A stretch of DNA of 64,000 bases from Malus domestica (taxonomy: Eukaryota; Streptophyta; Magnoliopsida; Rosales; Rosaceae), in contig NC_091675.1 of assembly GCF_042453785.1 (NCBI RefSeq), forward strand, positions 21,004,501-21,068,500. Direction: 5' to 3'. The position numbers and the translations under genes were made by a program. Below, in pieces: positions 1 through 11,331 of this stretch. The notes below the pieces were generated by a model. The model saw nothing but the letters and a program-made list of their open reading frames with translations. It did not search any database and was not told where the DNA came from. The stretch's first letter is position 1. Each line of letters starts with the position of its first letter.

Positions 1-700
1 TTGTGACGTCGTCATTTTACGATTTTAAATGGAAACCGCCAGGTGTTTTACCGGTAACGACTAACGAGTAAACAGTAGCGTTTTGTGTTGACGGGGGCTT
101 GAACGGTGTCGTTTTGGTCATTACTCACGTTGTGCGGAACAACTCTCCCATGTCTCATTGCACATTACTCATTAGATGCATTTCAATTCTAATATAGATT
201 GTCCCAAAATATTCGCAATATTTACTTAATACATTCAACATCTGATGATCAGATATGCAACCAAGTTTTCAATTTTTTACGTGCAATCGGTTTTTAAATG
301 CAATTAAGATTTAGACGATCGGATTTCACAATCGGTCCATGAATTTCAGATCGTAAAGTAAATTGTCGATCCGAACCCCGGTTATACTCGTTGCATTGCA
401 AAAAAATGCTAGTATCGACTGATCTTGTGTTCGAATCCCCCCAATAGTAAGTTTGTAATAAAATAAGTTAATTTTCAAAAATAAATAAATAAATACCTGG
501 ATTCCAGGGTAATTTATTATACTGCTTATCTGTTGAATAATGCCGAACAAATTTGGGAAGAGGTCTTTCATATATATATATATATATATTTGTTAGTTAT
601 AAACTTGTAACAGATTAAGTCCAGACACAACAAAGTATAAAACCCAGAAAGCACCTCCCATTTCCCATTTTTTCAACATCAAAAAGGAAAAACCAGAAAA
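1..700. other. Upstream flank of the B3-like pseudogene, copy A
   Basis: No gene seen. The first ~120 bases match the region near 11490-11560 (shared motif around 'ttttaccggtaa' and 'gactaacgag'), and the last ~120 bases match about 12045-12110, so this is the promoter-side flank of the local duplication. A stretch at about 395-450 holds a tRNA-like B-box ('gtgttcgaatcc') followed by an A-rich tail and could be a SINE remnant; support is weak. A short (AT)n microsatellite lies at about 571-588. Confidence 0.6.
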
Positions 701-2678
701 ATGGTTGAGGGGGATAAGGGCTCCAGGCCAGCCATGGCTAATGATGATCATGAAGTCGAAAACCGCCATGATGAAGATGAAGTGAGAGTGGGAACAAAGA
801 CTGCTTCAGCTCGCTCTTACATGCGCCATGTTCTTTTCGATTTGGATTCCTCTGGAAATGAGTTGGAAGACTTGAGAAGAAACATCTTGAAGTAAATGGA
901 CTCCATGCGCAAGAAATATTGGGAATCGAATAACCTGCAGCAGCTTTACACGGCAGAGAAGCCATTGTTGCACATCACCAAGAAAAATGATTTATTCAAG
1001 AACAACACTTGTATGGAGGAAACTTTACCCCGCGGCCAGTTCCGAGCCACCAACAGTCGATCCAGTTTCAAGAACCTACTACTGCCCTACATACCCAAGA
1101 AGCCATTACAGCACTACAAGGCATGCCCCAACAGACACGAGAACAAGGCATAGGTTCGCACTATGGAATTCGTAACTCTGTCTTTTGTGATCTCCCACCA
1201 TTCACAAGCTTTCAAGAACCTGCAGCCTTATACCCTGCCCTGCAAGCCCAAGAAGTTATTGCAGCACAAGGAATGCCTGAACAACAACAACAAGAACTTG
1301 GACTAGGTTGGTCTTATGGAAATTATGTACGTCCTGATCACCTGCCACCAGTCCTGAGCCTCCGAGACTCCACTCACTTTCAAGAACCTGCTGCTGCCTT
1401 ACATGCCCAAGAAGTCATTGCAGCATGACAAAGCATGCCTCAACAGACACGAGAACGAGACATAGGTTCGCACTATGGAATTCACAACTCTGTCTCTTGT
1501 GATCTCCCACAAACCACAAGCTTTCAAGAACCTACAGTCCTGCAAGCCCAAGAATCCATTGCAGCCCAAGGAATGCTTGAACAACAAGAACTTGGACAAG
1601 GTTGGTCTTATGGAATTTATGTACCTCCTGATCACCTGCCACCAAGCCTGAGCCTCCGAGACTCCACTCAGTTTCAAGAACCTGCTGCTGCCCTACATGC
1701 CCAATAAGCCATTGCAGCACGACAAGGCATGCCCCAACAAACACGAGAACGAGACATAGGTTCATACTATGGAATTCGCAACTCTGTATCTTGTAATATC
1801 TCACCATTCACAAGCTTTCAAAAACCTGCAGCCTCATACGCTGCCCTGCAAGCCCAAGAAGCAGTACAAGGAATGCCTGAAAAACAAGAACTTGGACTAG
1901 GTTGGTCTTACGGAAATTATGTACCTCATGATCTCCTGCCACCAATCCCAAGCCTTCGAGGCTCCATTCAGTTTCAAGAACATGATGCCCATCATGTCTT
2001 GCAAGCCAAAAAAGTCATTGCAACACAAGGCATTCCCAAACAGCCTCCAGAACGAGGACCAGGTTCCTACTGTGAAATTCAGAACTCTGTCCTTAATGAT
2101 GCCTCATCATTTCTAAGCTTCAAGCACTCAATTCAACTTCAAGAACCTGCAGCTCCACAAGCCCAGCAATCCCAAAAAGCCATTGCTGCTGAAAAAAACG
2201 TCAACTACAAAATTGTCAACTATGTCCCTTCTTATATCCCATCAGTCCCAAGCATCCAACACCTGATTCAAATATGCAGCAAGCCTTTTGAGAAGCAGTT
2301 AATGCAAAATGATGTGACACGAGACTTAAGGCTGAAGGATTGTGATGTAGAAACGCATATCTTGTCGTTGTTGAAACCATCTGAAGACCTTAAACAATGT
2401 ATCTGGATCACAGCATACGACATTGCTGGTAATATGTACAAGATGATTTTCAAGGCCATAAAAATAGTTATGCCCTTACCCGTCTAGGTTGGAAACACTT
2501 CATGAAACATCATGGCCTGGTAAAGTACCGAGATTTTGTTACCCTGTGGGTTCAGGAATGCACAAACTGGAAAGCTCTGCTTTGTCATCTGTTCGAGAAA
2601 GCTGCCAATTACAAAACCCATCAGAAAAAACAAAATAAAGTAGAATTGAGATATGGACTGCAAATGAAATTTCAATGA
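701..2678 (+). pseudogene. B3 DNA-binding-domain protein, decayed copy A
   Basis: The 3' part (about 2260-2678) encodes a plant B3 domain of the At2g31720/DUF313 type: KPFEKQL..DV start, an LLKPSEDLKQ segment, then GWKHFMKHHGLVKYRDFVTLW. The family is presumed to bind DNA in the nucleus. The B3 domain is split by a frameshift near 2450-2465: upstream codons are in the frame of 1729, while the GWKHF segment reads in another frame and ends with TGA at 2676-2678. The N-terminal part begins with an acidic leader (ATG at 701) and stops at 893-895 (TAA). After that the recognisable frame is a Gln/Pro-rich repeat region with further stops at 1426-1428 (TGA) and about 1705 (TAA). Several independent lesions make this a pseudogene unless splicing removes them, for which I see no convincing sites. 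Copy B at 12114 is its paralogue. Confidence 0.75.
1130..2075 (+). repeat. ~300-bp coding tandem repeat inside B3-like pseudogene A
   Basis: Four diverged units of about 295-310 bp are marked by the recurring motif 'cgagaacgagacatagg' (starts near 1138, 1449 and 1743, with a diverged fourth near 2048). Translated, each unit carries a QGMPQQ.. segment, a GSHYGI.NSV segment, FQEPAA and an ELGLGWSYG segment. Copy B has only about one unit, so repeat number differs between the paralogues. Confidence 0.8.
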
Positions 2679-3235
2679 AGGTCTAAATGTCTAAATGTCT
2701 AAATGTCTAAATGTCTAAATGCCAGTTACAAAACCCATTTGTTCGAGAAAGGTCTAAATGTCAATGAAATTTCATTTGGTTCGATCAAGTTGTAAATTTG
2801 AGGTGCAAACATGGATCAAGTTCATTTTGTAAAAATGTTGCTTTCAGTTGACATGAATTTGGTTCGAAGAAACATGAAAAGTTCATCTAATTAATTTCAA
2901 TTTTGTGAACACATTTATCAAAAATGCTAGATGTACAACAGCTGATGAAAGTAATGAAGTAGATGAAAGGACTGACTGTTAAAAAACGAAACAAAACTTC
3001 TGCAGATACATTAACTCAAACAAAGAGGAGCAAATCAGTTCTATTGAAGATTGCATCATGAAAAAAAAAGGAAAACATGGGGTAAAGGTGCAATGATAAT
3101 GATATTCAAGTCCTAAACATTGCATGAAACCATTGACTAGTGATTCAGCTGTTTAGCTACTATTTAATTGCACCGCTTAGGTGATATTATTTCAAGGTTA
3201 GCTGCTTAGGTGAGCCACATTTTTATGAGCTGCGG
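2679..3235 (+). other. 3' flank of copy A with short GTCTAAAT array
   Basis: No gene seen. About 2681-2721 is a perfect short tandem array of the octamer GTCTAAAT (about five units). The remainder aligns loosely with 13057-13700 downstream of copy B (shared 'gaacacatttatcaaaaatgctag'-like text), so it belongs to the segmental duplication. The similarity ends near 3230, where the 95-bp repeat array starts. Confidence 0.6.
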
Positions 3236-3239
3236 CAAC

Positions 3240-3985
3240 ACAACCAACAATTCTCAAAAACTTCACACACTCTTGATCAAGACAGTGTGAAGCAAAACCA
3301 ATTTATGGTGCCAACAAGAGCTTCATCAATGGAGGGTAACCACAATTCTCAAAAGCTTCACACTTTTGATCAAGACAGTGTGAAGCAAAACCAATTTATG
3401 GTGCCAACAAGAGCTTCATCAAAGGAATTCAACCACAACTCTCAAAAGCTTCACACACTATTGATCAAGACAGTGTGATGCAAAACCAATTTATAGTGCC
3501 AACAAAAGCTTCATCAATGAAGGGCAACTACAATTCTCAAAAGCTTCACACACTCTTGATCAAGACAGTATGAAGCAAAACCAATTTATGGTGCCAATAA
3601 GAGCTTCATCAATAGAGGGCAACCACAACTCTCAAAAGCTTCACACACTCGTGATCAAGACAGTGTGAAGCAAAACCAATTTATGGTGCCAACAAAAGCC
3701 TCATCAATGGAGGACAACTACAAATTCTCAAAAGCTTCACATTATCTTGATCAAGATAGTGTGAAGCAAAATCAATTCATAGTACCCAAAAAAAACTTCA
3801 ACTCCAAAGCTTCACCTACAAAGCTTCAACTCCAAAGCTTCACCTACAAAAGCTTCAACACAAAAGCTTCACCCACAAAAGCTTCAACACAATAGCTTCA
3901 CCAACAAAAGCTTCATCAATGGATGACAACTACAAATTCTCAAAAGCTTCACACTATCTTGATCAAGATAGTGTGAAGCAAAATC
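3240..3985 (+). repeat. ~95-bp tandem repeat array
   Basis: Six near-regular copies of a ~95-bp unit contain 'cagtgtgaagcaaaaccaat' and 'agcttcatcaatgg'; unit anchors lie near 3284, 3377, 3472, 3567, 3661 and 3758. A seventh, displaced copy is near 3968 after an inserted block of AAGCTT-rich repeat. Short open frames across it are repeat translations. It is probably part of an LTR or an internal satellite of the adjoining retroelement, because copy B of the duplicated region lacks it. Confidence 0.85.
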
Positions 3986-4360
3986 AATTCATGGTACCCA
4001 ACAAAAGCTTCAACTCCAAAGCTTCACCTACAAAGCTTCAACTCCAAAGCTTCACCTACAAAAGCTTCAACACAAAAGCTTCACCCACAAAAGCTTCAAC
4101 ACAAAAGCTTGACCCACAAAAGCTTTACCCACAAAAGCTTGACCTACAAAAGCTCAACCCACAAAAGCTTGACTCACAAAAGCTTGACCTACAAAAGCTT
4201 CACCCACAAAAGCTTGACCCATAAAAGCTTGACCCACAAAAACTTCACTTACAAAAGCTTGACCCACAAAAGCTTGACCTACAAAAGTTTCACCTACAAA
4301 AGCTTCAACACAATAACTTCACCTACAAAACTTCAACACCAAAGCTTCACCTACAAAGCT
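3795..4360 (+). repeat. 15-bp AAGCTT-containing minisatellite
   Basis: Dense array of about 15-bp units of the form 'acc(c/t)acaaaagctt(c/g)'. The period is a multiple of three, so one frame stays open as a low-complexity (HKSLT)n-like peptide; I treat that frame as a by-product. It is followed by an (AT)n run (4373-4393) and A-rich low-complexity DNA to about 4490. Confidence 0.85.
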
Positions 4361-4544
4361 TTAAAAAAAAAATTATATATATATATATATATATTTTTTT
4401 TCGAAAATTTGAAAATTCAAAAATTAGAAATTTCAAAAATTCAAAATTTCGAAAATTCGAAAGAAAAAAATTCAAAAAAAAAAAATTACCTAAGCTTCAT
4501 CTTCTTTGGGCCTAACAACTTTCATAACAAATATATATGAAGAA

Positions 4545-4745
4545 AGAGTTTTGGGCTACCACTTAGAAAGGAAATGCCTCATTCGTCAACTCCTTCGACC
4601 GGAGACTTAGAAGAAAAACTTGATACTCGGAAGTCTCACGACCACTCAGTGACTTAGATTTTTCAAGTCTCCAAACGAGAAGTTTTCCTCACTCGGAAAA
4701 TTAAGGGAGCACTACCTCAACCTACATGCTTCACTCACAAAGCTT
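4545..4745 (+). repeat. LTR-like fragment related to 7590-7720
   Basis: The text around 4640-4715 (a 'cggaagtctcacgacc' stretch, then 'cctcactcgg' and 'agggagcac') is a diverged copy of 7600-7700 ('cggtacttagaagtttcgtg', 'ccctcactcgtg', 'agggaagcac'). This suggests remnants of two copies of one LTR or subterminal repeat bracketing 4.8-7.6 kb. Exact ends and a target duplication could not be set. Confidence 0.5.
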
Positions 4746-4914
4746 CAACATACAAGCTTCAATAAAAAGAAAAATTCAAAGAACTTAGTGAAGAAGGCCT
4801 TGGTGTATTTAACACAATATGTTGAAATGAAGCAAAACTTGTTTATTGATATCTCCGATAAGTTACAAATATGTACATATACATGAATCAAAATAAACAA
4901 ACAAAAGGAAGCCT

Positions 4915-5589
4915 TCACAAAGGTTGCTCAGGAGAAGTCTCAGCAGTCGGCAGAGCCCCAGAAAGAGGAGGCACCAGAGGGTGATTATTCGGAGCCTCAG
5001 TACTAGGCAGAACCCCAGAATGAGGAAGCACCGAAGGTTGATCATTTGGAGCTTCATTACGCGGTACAGCCCCAGAAGACGAAGGCAATAAATGCCTTTG
5101 GAACAAACCCACAAACCTCTGATAATCAAGTAAAATCTGACCATCAGATTCCTGCAGTTGGTCGAGCTTCCTCTTCATGTTTGTAGCATAGTCATGTGCA
5201 AGCCTGTGCAACTGTTTATTCTCATGCTTGAGCCCTCTGATCTCCTGTTTGAGACTTATCACTTCAGCCGCCAATGATTTAACTTGGCGGGTTCGAGCAA
5301 ATAGGCGTTGGGCCATATTAGACACAGAACCTGCACACTGAACACTGAGAGCTAGAGAATCCTTAACGGCCAACTCATCAGACCGTTTGGAAAGTAGTCC
5401 GTTATCTTTGGGAGTGAGAAGGTTCCTGGCCACCACCGCAGCGGTCATATCATTCTTCATCACAGAGTCCCCAACGGTAAGAGGACCAATAAGGGATAAG
5501 AAAGATGGGCGCCATATGTTGTCTTAAGAAGGTATGGTTGCCTCTTCACCAAAGTTTAAGTTAAAATGACAGTCAGATAGACCAGACAT
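4915..5589 (-). pseudogene. Retroelement-borne coiled-coil ORF, copy with one stop codon
   Basis: Reading from the ATG at 5589 this is a 225-codon frame whose codon 22 is TAA (5524-5526); downstream it is open from codon 23 to the stop, and an internal ATG lies at 5463. Its product is highly similar to the intact 208-residue ORF at 53068-53694: both share the leader SGxSDxxFxLN.GEEA, the block MKNDMTAAVVARNL, SDELAVK.SLALSVQCAGSV, and a coiled coil with LKQEI.GLKHEN. The C-terminal part is Pro/Ser-rich and longer than in the other copy. No enzymatic motif is visible and the function is unknown. A TATA-like 'ttataaggg' about 110 bases upstream on this strand fits an own promoter. Confidence 0.7.
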
Positions 5590-5997
5590 TCTCAGAAATG
5601 ATGAAGGATAAATGAGGTGCAATAAATCTCTGAAGTAAGGGGAAAATTCCTACAAGTAATAACTCTCTGAATGTACTCCTTGCACACAATTGGTGCCCTT
5701 ATAAAAGAAAGGGCAACAGGGTCGTTGGTTCAAAAATCGAAGAGGCACCACTTTCCATACGCAACATCAGCTCATCGGGTACCACAGATAACTTTGCCAA
5801 ATATCTCTGACAAAGTTTAGACACATAAATTTTGAAGGTCCAACTACCCTACTATTACCCACAAGGGTAAAGGAACAGCACCACTGCTTGATAACTAGAA
5901 AGTCCCAATATATGTCAACCTCTGTGCTCTGTGGCAAGGCAAACTGGCAAAAATGTCCAACCTTTACTCACATTCGAGAAAACACTCCCAACAAGAT

Positions 5998-6385
5998 TGC
6001 TTGCTCAAAAATCAAAGAAGCACAACTCTCCGAATCTCGAGAGCCAGACTACTAATAGGATTACGTGCTCAAAAATCGAAGAGGCACCGCTCTCTGAATC
6101 TCGAAAGCCAGACTCCCAACAGGATTACGTGTTCAAAAATCGAAACGGTATCGCCCTCCGAATCTCGAGAGCTAGACTCCCAACATGATTACTTTCTCAA
6201 AAATCAAAGAGACACTGCTTTCCGAATCTCAAGAGTCAGACTCCCAACAGGATTGCTTTCTCAAAAATCGAAGAGGCACCGTTCTCTGAATCTCGAGAGC
6301 CAGATCCCCGACAGGATTGCTTGTTCAAAAACCGAAGAGGCACCGCTCTCTGAACTTCGAGAGCCAGATTTCCTTAGATAAAGCT
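5998..6385 (-). repeat. ~64-bp tandem repeats upstream of the coiled-coil ORF
   Basis: Six units of about 64 bp contain 'ctcaaaaatcgaagaggcac' and 'gaatctcgagagccagac'; anchors near 6004, 6070, 6133, 6197, 6261 and 6325. They lie 0.4-0.8 kb upstream of the minus-strand ORF start. A looser repeat of the same character ('cttttgagaaaagaat' units) lies upstream of the second copy of the ORF at about 52790-52900, so the arrangement is shared by the family. Confidence 0.8.
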
Positions 6386-6639
6386 TGTCTGCAATCTTCA
6401 CACGCAACATCAGATTTCCAGATACCACAGACCACTTTTTCAAAGTGCTTTGACAAAGTTAAAACACGTGAAGCTTGTAGCTCCCACTACATTGCTATCA
6501 CCAAGAAAGGTAACGGAATAGCACTACTACTTGTTGTTAGGGAGACTCCTATATATGTCGACCTCCATCCTCCACAGCCAGGCAGACCTGCAAATAAAAA
6601 AAATGCTCAACTTTTCTTTACATCCTAGAAGGCACTCTC

Positions 6640-7600
6640 AGTAGAATTTCTCGAAATACTCAGCTTCTTTTCCTCCCGATAATACATCTGCAAACAAGTC
6701 ACACCAGAGCAAGAGTATCTCATATCATTATGGTTCAAAGCAAGAGTATCCCATATCATGTTTTTTCCCTGTTTTTTCTTTTAGCCTTGTTCTTACCTGC
6801 AAGACAATGAGAAAGAGAGCAATCAGTCAACACTTGGAATCAAGCTTCTAATTAGAAACTGACTGCCTGGAACCCCTTGCCTGATTACTTACCTGGCATT
6901 GCTCTCGAGTACTCATCTTCAACATCTTATGCTTCCAGAGAAGATACCACATCTGCCTGAAGAACAGATAGGGCAAGTGAGAAGGATACAATGAAGCATG
7001 TGGAAACAAGCGTAACAGAACACGTGCCGATACATCCACTACTTTGTCAACAGCAAAAGTATCCCATATCATCAGGGTCGAACGTACTCTAGATTTGATG
7101 GACTTGTTTTGACCCTCAAATTCTTGAGTCGACCTTATACTCTGGAGGAAACCAGAAAACCCTCTAGCCCAGTTCAAGAATAAGCCTGTGGAAAGTTATT
7201 TCTTCAAAAACAAAAGTATCTCATATCATCTCTTCTCCATTTGCTTCTCCTTATCCTTGTTGCTGTGTACGACACAAGGAGAAGGAGAACAATCAACCGG
7301 AAGCCGAAGTCGAACCTCCAATCCAGGTTGCTTACTTGGAAGTCTGATTGCTTACCTTGTATGTTACCTCTTTCGGCAAATCTCCTAGCTCGGCGACTTG
7401 GGGGACTCCTACTATAAGGTTTATATCGCACTTGACCAAGCCTGAAACTACAAGTAAGCTTCAAGTGAAATTGATACATTACCTTGTGCATCTTCATCGG
7501 TTAAAGATACCACCCTTGGATGGAGGAAAAGTACTTCCAGAGAAGATGCCACATCTACATATGAGACAGATAAGGCAAGTGAAAATGATACCACACTTCG
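6640..7600. repeat. Retroelement spacer, inverted relative to about 51.7-52.3 kb
   Basis: Recurring phrases such as 'agtatctcatatcat', 'gagaaagagagcaatcag' and 'agaagataccacatctgcc' reappear in reverse complement around 51960-52210, upstream of the intact coiled-coil ORF. The stretch contains internal near-repeats (about 6700, 7060 and 7215). No coding frame of significance seen. Confidence 0.6.
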
Positions 7601-8206
7601 GTACTTAGAAGTTTCGTGATTACTCAATGGCTTGGATCTTGCAAGTCCCTAATCGAGGAGCTTCCCTCACTCGTGAACTTAGGGAAGCACTGTTTGTACC
7701 ATACTTGACCAATCCCGAAACTACTGAGCACCGGTCAACGTTATACCGTCAAAGACCCAGAAGAGTTTCCCTCCAACCAGGAAGCCAATCACAGCGCGAC
7801 ACGTGTCGACATCAGAAGCCAATTATAGCGCGACACGTGTCAACATCAGAAGCCAATCACAACACAACACGTGTCAATGTCAGAATGAAACTAGAAACTC
7901 TCTTCTATAAATAGAAATCATTCTCTCACAATATTTCCTAATGTCATTTGTACTAAATCATTCACTAATACTCACTAAAGGAGAGCTTAAACCTATGTAC
8001 TTGTGTAAACCCTTAACAATTAATGAGAACTCCTCTACTCCGTGAACATAGCCAATTTGGGTGAACCACGTACATCTTATGTTTGCTTCCCTGTCCCTAT
8101 TCATTTACATACTTATCCACACTAGTGACTGGAGCAATCTAGCGAAGGTCACAAACTTAACATTTTCTGTTGTACCAAAGTCCTCACTGATTTTGTGCAT
8201 CAACAT
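7600..8206 (+). mobile_element. LTR (3' or solo) of an LTR retrotransposon
   Basis: The features are those of a plant LTR on the plus strand: repeated 'gcgacacgtgtc' elements (about 7796-7880), a TATA box 'ctataaatag' at about 7904, and a polyadenylation-like region. It ends at about 8206 with 'gcatcaaca'. Immediately afterwards the sequence matches 13780-13880 of the other segmental copy, which places the element boundary there. The left edge and the target duplication are not resolved. Confidence 0.6.
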
Positions 8207-9158
8207 ACACAAAAATAGAAATATAGCTCATTTATGTCCGTTATTCAAAAGGCCACTGCCAATGATGTGCCCAACAAACCACCAACCCAAGTTATTTTCC
8301 TTTCGATTCTTCCACGACATTATCCTGGTTTATCTTTAGCGCAAGCTAAATAAATAAACAGAATAAGTAACCTCTAGCATGAAATGATTTACTAAGCGAG
8401 CGAAACGAACTAAGAACGGAACACTACAGACACTATCAATTTAAGGTAAGATACTAAGCAGACCGTAAAGCCTAGAATACGATCGAGTTTGATGAAGAGG
8501 AGTCTAAAGATGCAATCTTGGTTTTACTAGACACATAGATACCTGACAAAATCACAATGTTGCTATAACCTATAGGTTACCATGAAGTTAACTACTCTCT
8601 ACCTTCTAAAAACATTTGAATCGAACAGCGAGCGGTAATATTTTCCTCTAAACATCATTGCACCAAGAAAAACTAAATAAGCGGCCGAAATCGAAGAAAA
8701 AACTGGTTTTCGATTAGCAAGGATTGTATCAACATATCTTCTCAACAGCCATATGATTTCATGGTTTTAGTTCATTCATAACATTCTTCAGCCAAAAAAC
8801 CCAAATTGAAAGCAACCTAATTACAAATGCATTGAAAAGGTGGAACCCCTTTAGTTTCCTGGTGAAAATTTATCAAAAAACAAAAAAAAAAGTTAGCGTT
8901 TGCAGGAGAACCGATGATGGATTTTTCTATTTTTTTACCGCCAATCGAGCAGTGGTGACTTGTAAGTTGGAAGATTGGAGACTCCACAGTCTGGGACTTG
9001 AAATATCGTACGGACGGTGGGGAATCCGGCATCGGCTGTGGCGGTTTCCACTATTAACTACATTGCTAAAGATGGAGAATTGGTACAAAGGAGGGAAAGA
9101 ATTGATAGAGAGAAACAAAAGAGATTGTATTGATTGATTAGAGAAAATGTATACAAAT
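8207..9158. other. Intergenic; resumes the duplicated flank
   Basis: 8207-8335 corresponds to 13760-13890 (both contain 'ccaatgatgt', 'aacaaaccac' and 'ttcttcca.gacatt'). The rest shows no gene, RNA or repeat I can name. Confidence 0.55.
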
Positions 9159-11331
9159 GAACTTAATGAAATGATAGCTATACAATCTTTTATATAACCA
9201 TATAACCTAATTACAATAATACCCCTCTAACTATATTTATGTTATATCAGTTATTACTCCCCCCTCAAACTAAACTTGGAGTGTCCAAATGAAGTTTGAA
9301 CTAGCCAGGTATTTGAGACTGATCTGCAATTACTAGTCTCCAACTGTCTGCCCAATTTCGTGGCTGCTCCCAGTGCCTGTAACATCACCAACATCATCTA
9401 AAGTCTCGCTCTCAAGATGTAAAATGTCATCCTTGCGCACTGTAACCATCCTGGACAACAAAGCAGTGAACTTGCTTAGTAGAGTCCAAATTAGCACTAA
9501 ATCCATTAGAATTGTCGTTTCTTTAAGCAGAACCCACTACAAGCTCCCCAACAGGTAAATCAATGAGCTTAGCAGTACAATCAAATTTGGTCTTGGTCTG
9601 AACGTACCCAACAAGTTGTCGACTGTGAACTGAGAAGCCATAGTAACACACTCACTGTATATGCAAATTATCCCTCCTAAATCTTGACAGAAACTGGCAC
9701 CAAATCAACTCTGGAGAATGACACTCCAAGAAACTAAATCTACCAAGGAGAATGACACTCTAAGATCTTCCGAACACCAAAATTAACCAAATCAACTAAG
9801 GAGAATGACACTCCAGGAAACTAAATCTACCAAGGAGAATGACACTCCAAGAAACTAAATCTACCAAGGAGAATGACACTCCTGAAATCTTCCGAACACC
9901 AAAATTAACCAAGGAGAATGACACTCCATATCAACTGAATGACTCCACATATCAACAATTTGCATAGGCAAGAAACATATATGGCTTTGTATCTCAACAA
10001 TATTCCAAACACTTCAACACTTTTCAACAACTACAGAGACTGGAAATGACCTGATTTCACGATTGTCTGCTATGATTGCTGAAAGGTTGGGCAGCGATGA
10101 GTGCACACCACAATCGACAACATCTGGGCTATTCATGTATTCTGTTAACCTTGCATCGAGCGAGGGCGTATTGGTTCACGGAGTCAAAGTTAACCAGCAA
10201 AGAGGAAAGAATCTCCAACACCGACAAACACCACCATCTCGAATCTTCAAGAATTACATTATCAAACCAAAAAAAAAAAAAAAAAACAACTCCTTCTTCA
10301 ATTACCAAACCCCCCAGATCACAGATATAGAATTGCAGAAATTCGCAGCTCCACCAGATCATCAAAGTAATAGAATAGAGAACGGAACATGGATCAAATA
10401 ACACCAGAGAAGCACAGAGAGCTGATATGCAAACTACACCAAGAATGTAGAGCAGATATCACCTGAGAAGATCCCATATCACAAGGCAGACACAACAGAG
10501 AATCAAGAAACTGACAACATCCCAAATCTGCAAGAGCTTTCCACACCAGAGAAGGGAACACGGAGCAATGACAAATATAGAACTCAGAGAGCTAATCTGC
10601 GAACACTACTAAGAAGAAAGAAATAAACCAATAATCTTGAAATCACTCTTTGACATTTCGTCAAACAAATAATGTGCAAGAATGCACTTGCCAATTGAGG
10701 ATGACATTTGAAGAATTGGTGATGTCAAATTTGAGGAGGACATAACTTCACATGAAAATTCTAAGCTGGGCAATATGTCAAACACCTGGACTGCAGCGAA
10801 CAAGAAGCATACGATTTTGGGAAACACCAAGAAGTCGAGAATCCGACCCATACAACTCTAGCTCCGACTAAATCCTTGTTGTCACCGACCAAAACCCACC
10901 TGACTGGTACACTGTTCTTCAAATATCCCGACCCAGATTCGCAAACCCAACTGTCATCCGGACCCAGTTGAAATCGACGAGGTCAGTGACGATGTTTTTC
11001 AGGGTGGTGATCATAGAGTCGCCTGGAACACGTTGGTGGCACCAAGGATCTCCAAAAGAACGCTCCTTCTCAGTCGATTCCCATCCACAAAAACTGAGTA
11101 AGAAAGTGATTATGTTTCTTTCTTCGATTCAGGGATCAGAGAGAAGAATGAAACACCAAAGAACTTAGACAAAAAATTCAAGAAAATCTGAAGAGAAAAT
11201 AAAACTCGAAAACAAAATCGAAAAAAAAAAAAAGAACTTAATGAAATGATAGCTATACAATCTCTTATATAACTATATAACTTAATTATAATAATACCCA
11301 TCTAACTATATTTCTGTTATATCAGTTATTA
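9159..11331 (-). mobile_element. Decayed LTR retroelement remnant (reverse orientation)
   Basis: A ~98-bp direct repeat, 9159-9256 and 11234-11331 ('gaacttaatgaaatgatagc' to 'gttatatcagttatta'), brackets about 2 kb. Next to the left repeat the minus strand reads 'tttgagggggg', a polypurine tract as expected just before a 3' LTR, so the element runs on the minus strand. No intact gag or pol is seen inside, and no primer binding site or target duplication was identified. The full LTRs may be longer than the matching part. Confidence 0.5.
9695..9935. repeat. Minisatellite with GGAGAATGACACTC core
   Basis: Six to seven copies of 'aaggagaatgacactcc', interspersed with 'aagaaactaaatctacc' and 'cttccgaacaccaaaattaa', form a two-level tandem array inside the LTR remnant. 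Noncoding as far as I can see. Confidence 0.75.

Noticed and set aside
395..500. SINE or tRNA-derived element with a B-box-like sequence
   Set aside because: Only the B-box and an A-rich tail are visible; no A-box, ends or target duplication could be defined.
4109..4540. Open frame encoding an HKSLT-type repeat
   Set aside because: It is a direct consequence of a 15-bp minisatellite followed by AT-rich DNA; no start context or homology.
5998..6385. Regularly spaced repeats resembling a CRISPR array (also 3240-3800)
   Set aside because: The units are contiguous tandem repeats without unique spacers, in a plant nuclear context inside retroelement DNA.
10063..10401. 112-codon plus-strand frame
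   Set aside because: Contains a poly-Lys run from an A-tract and no motif; lies in the LTR remnant.
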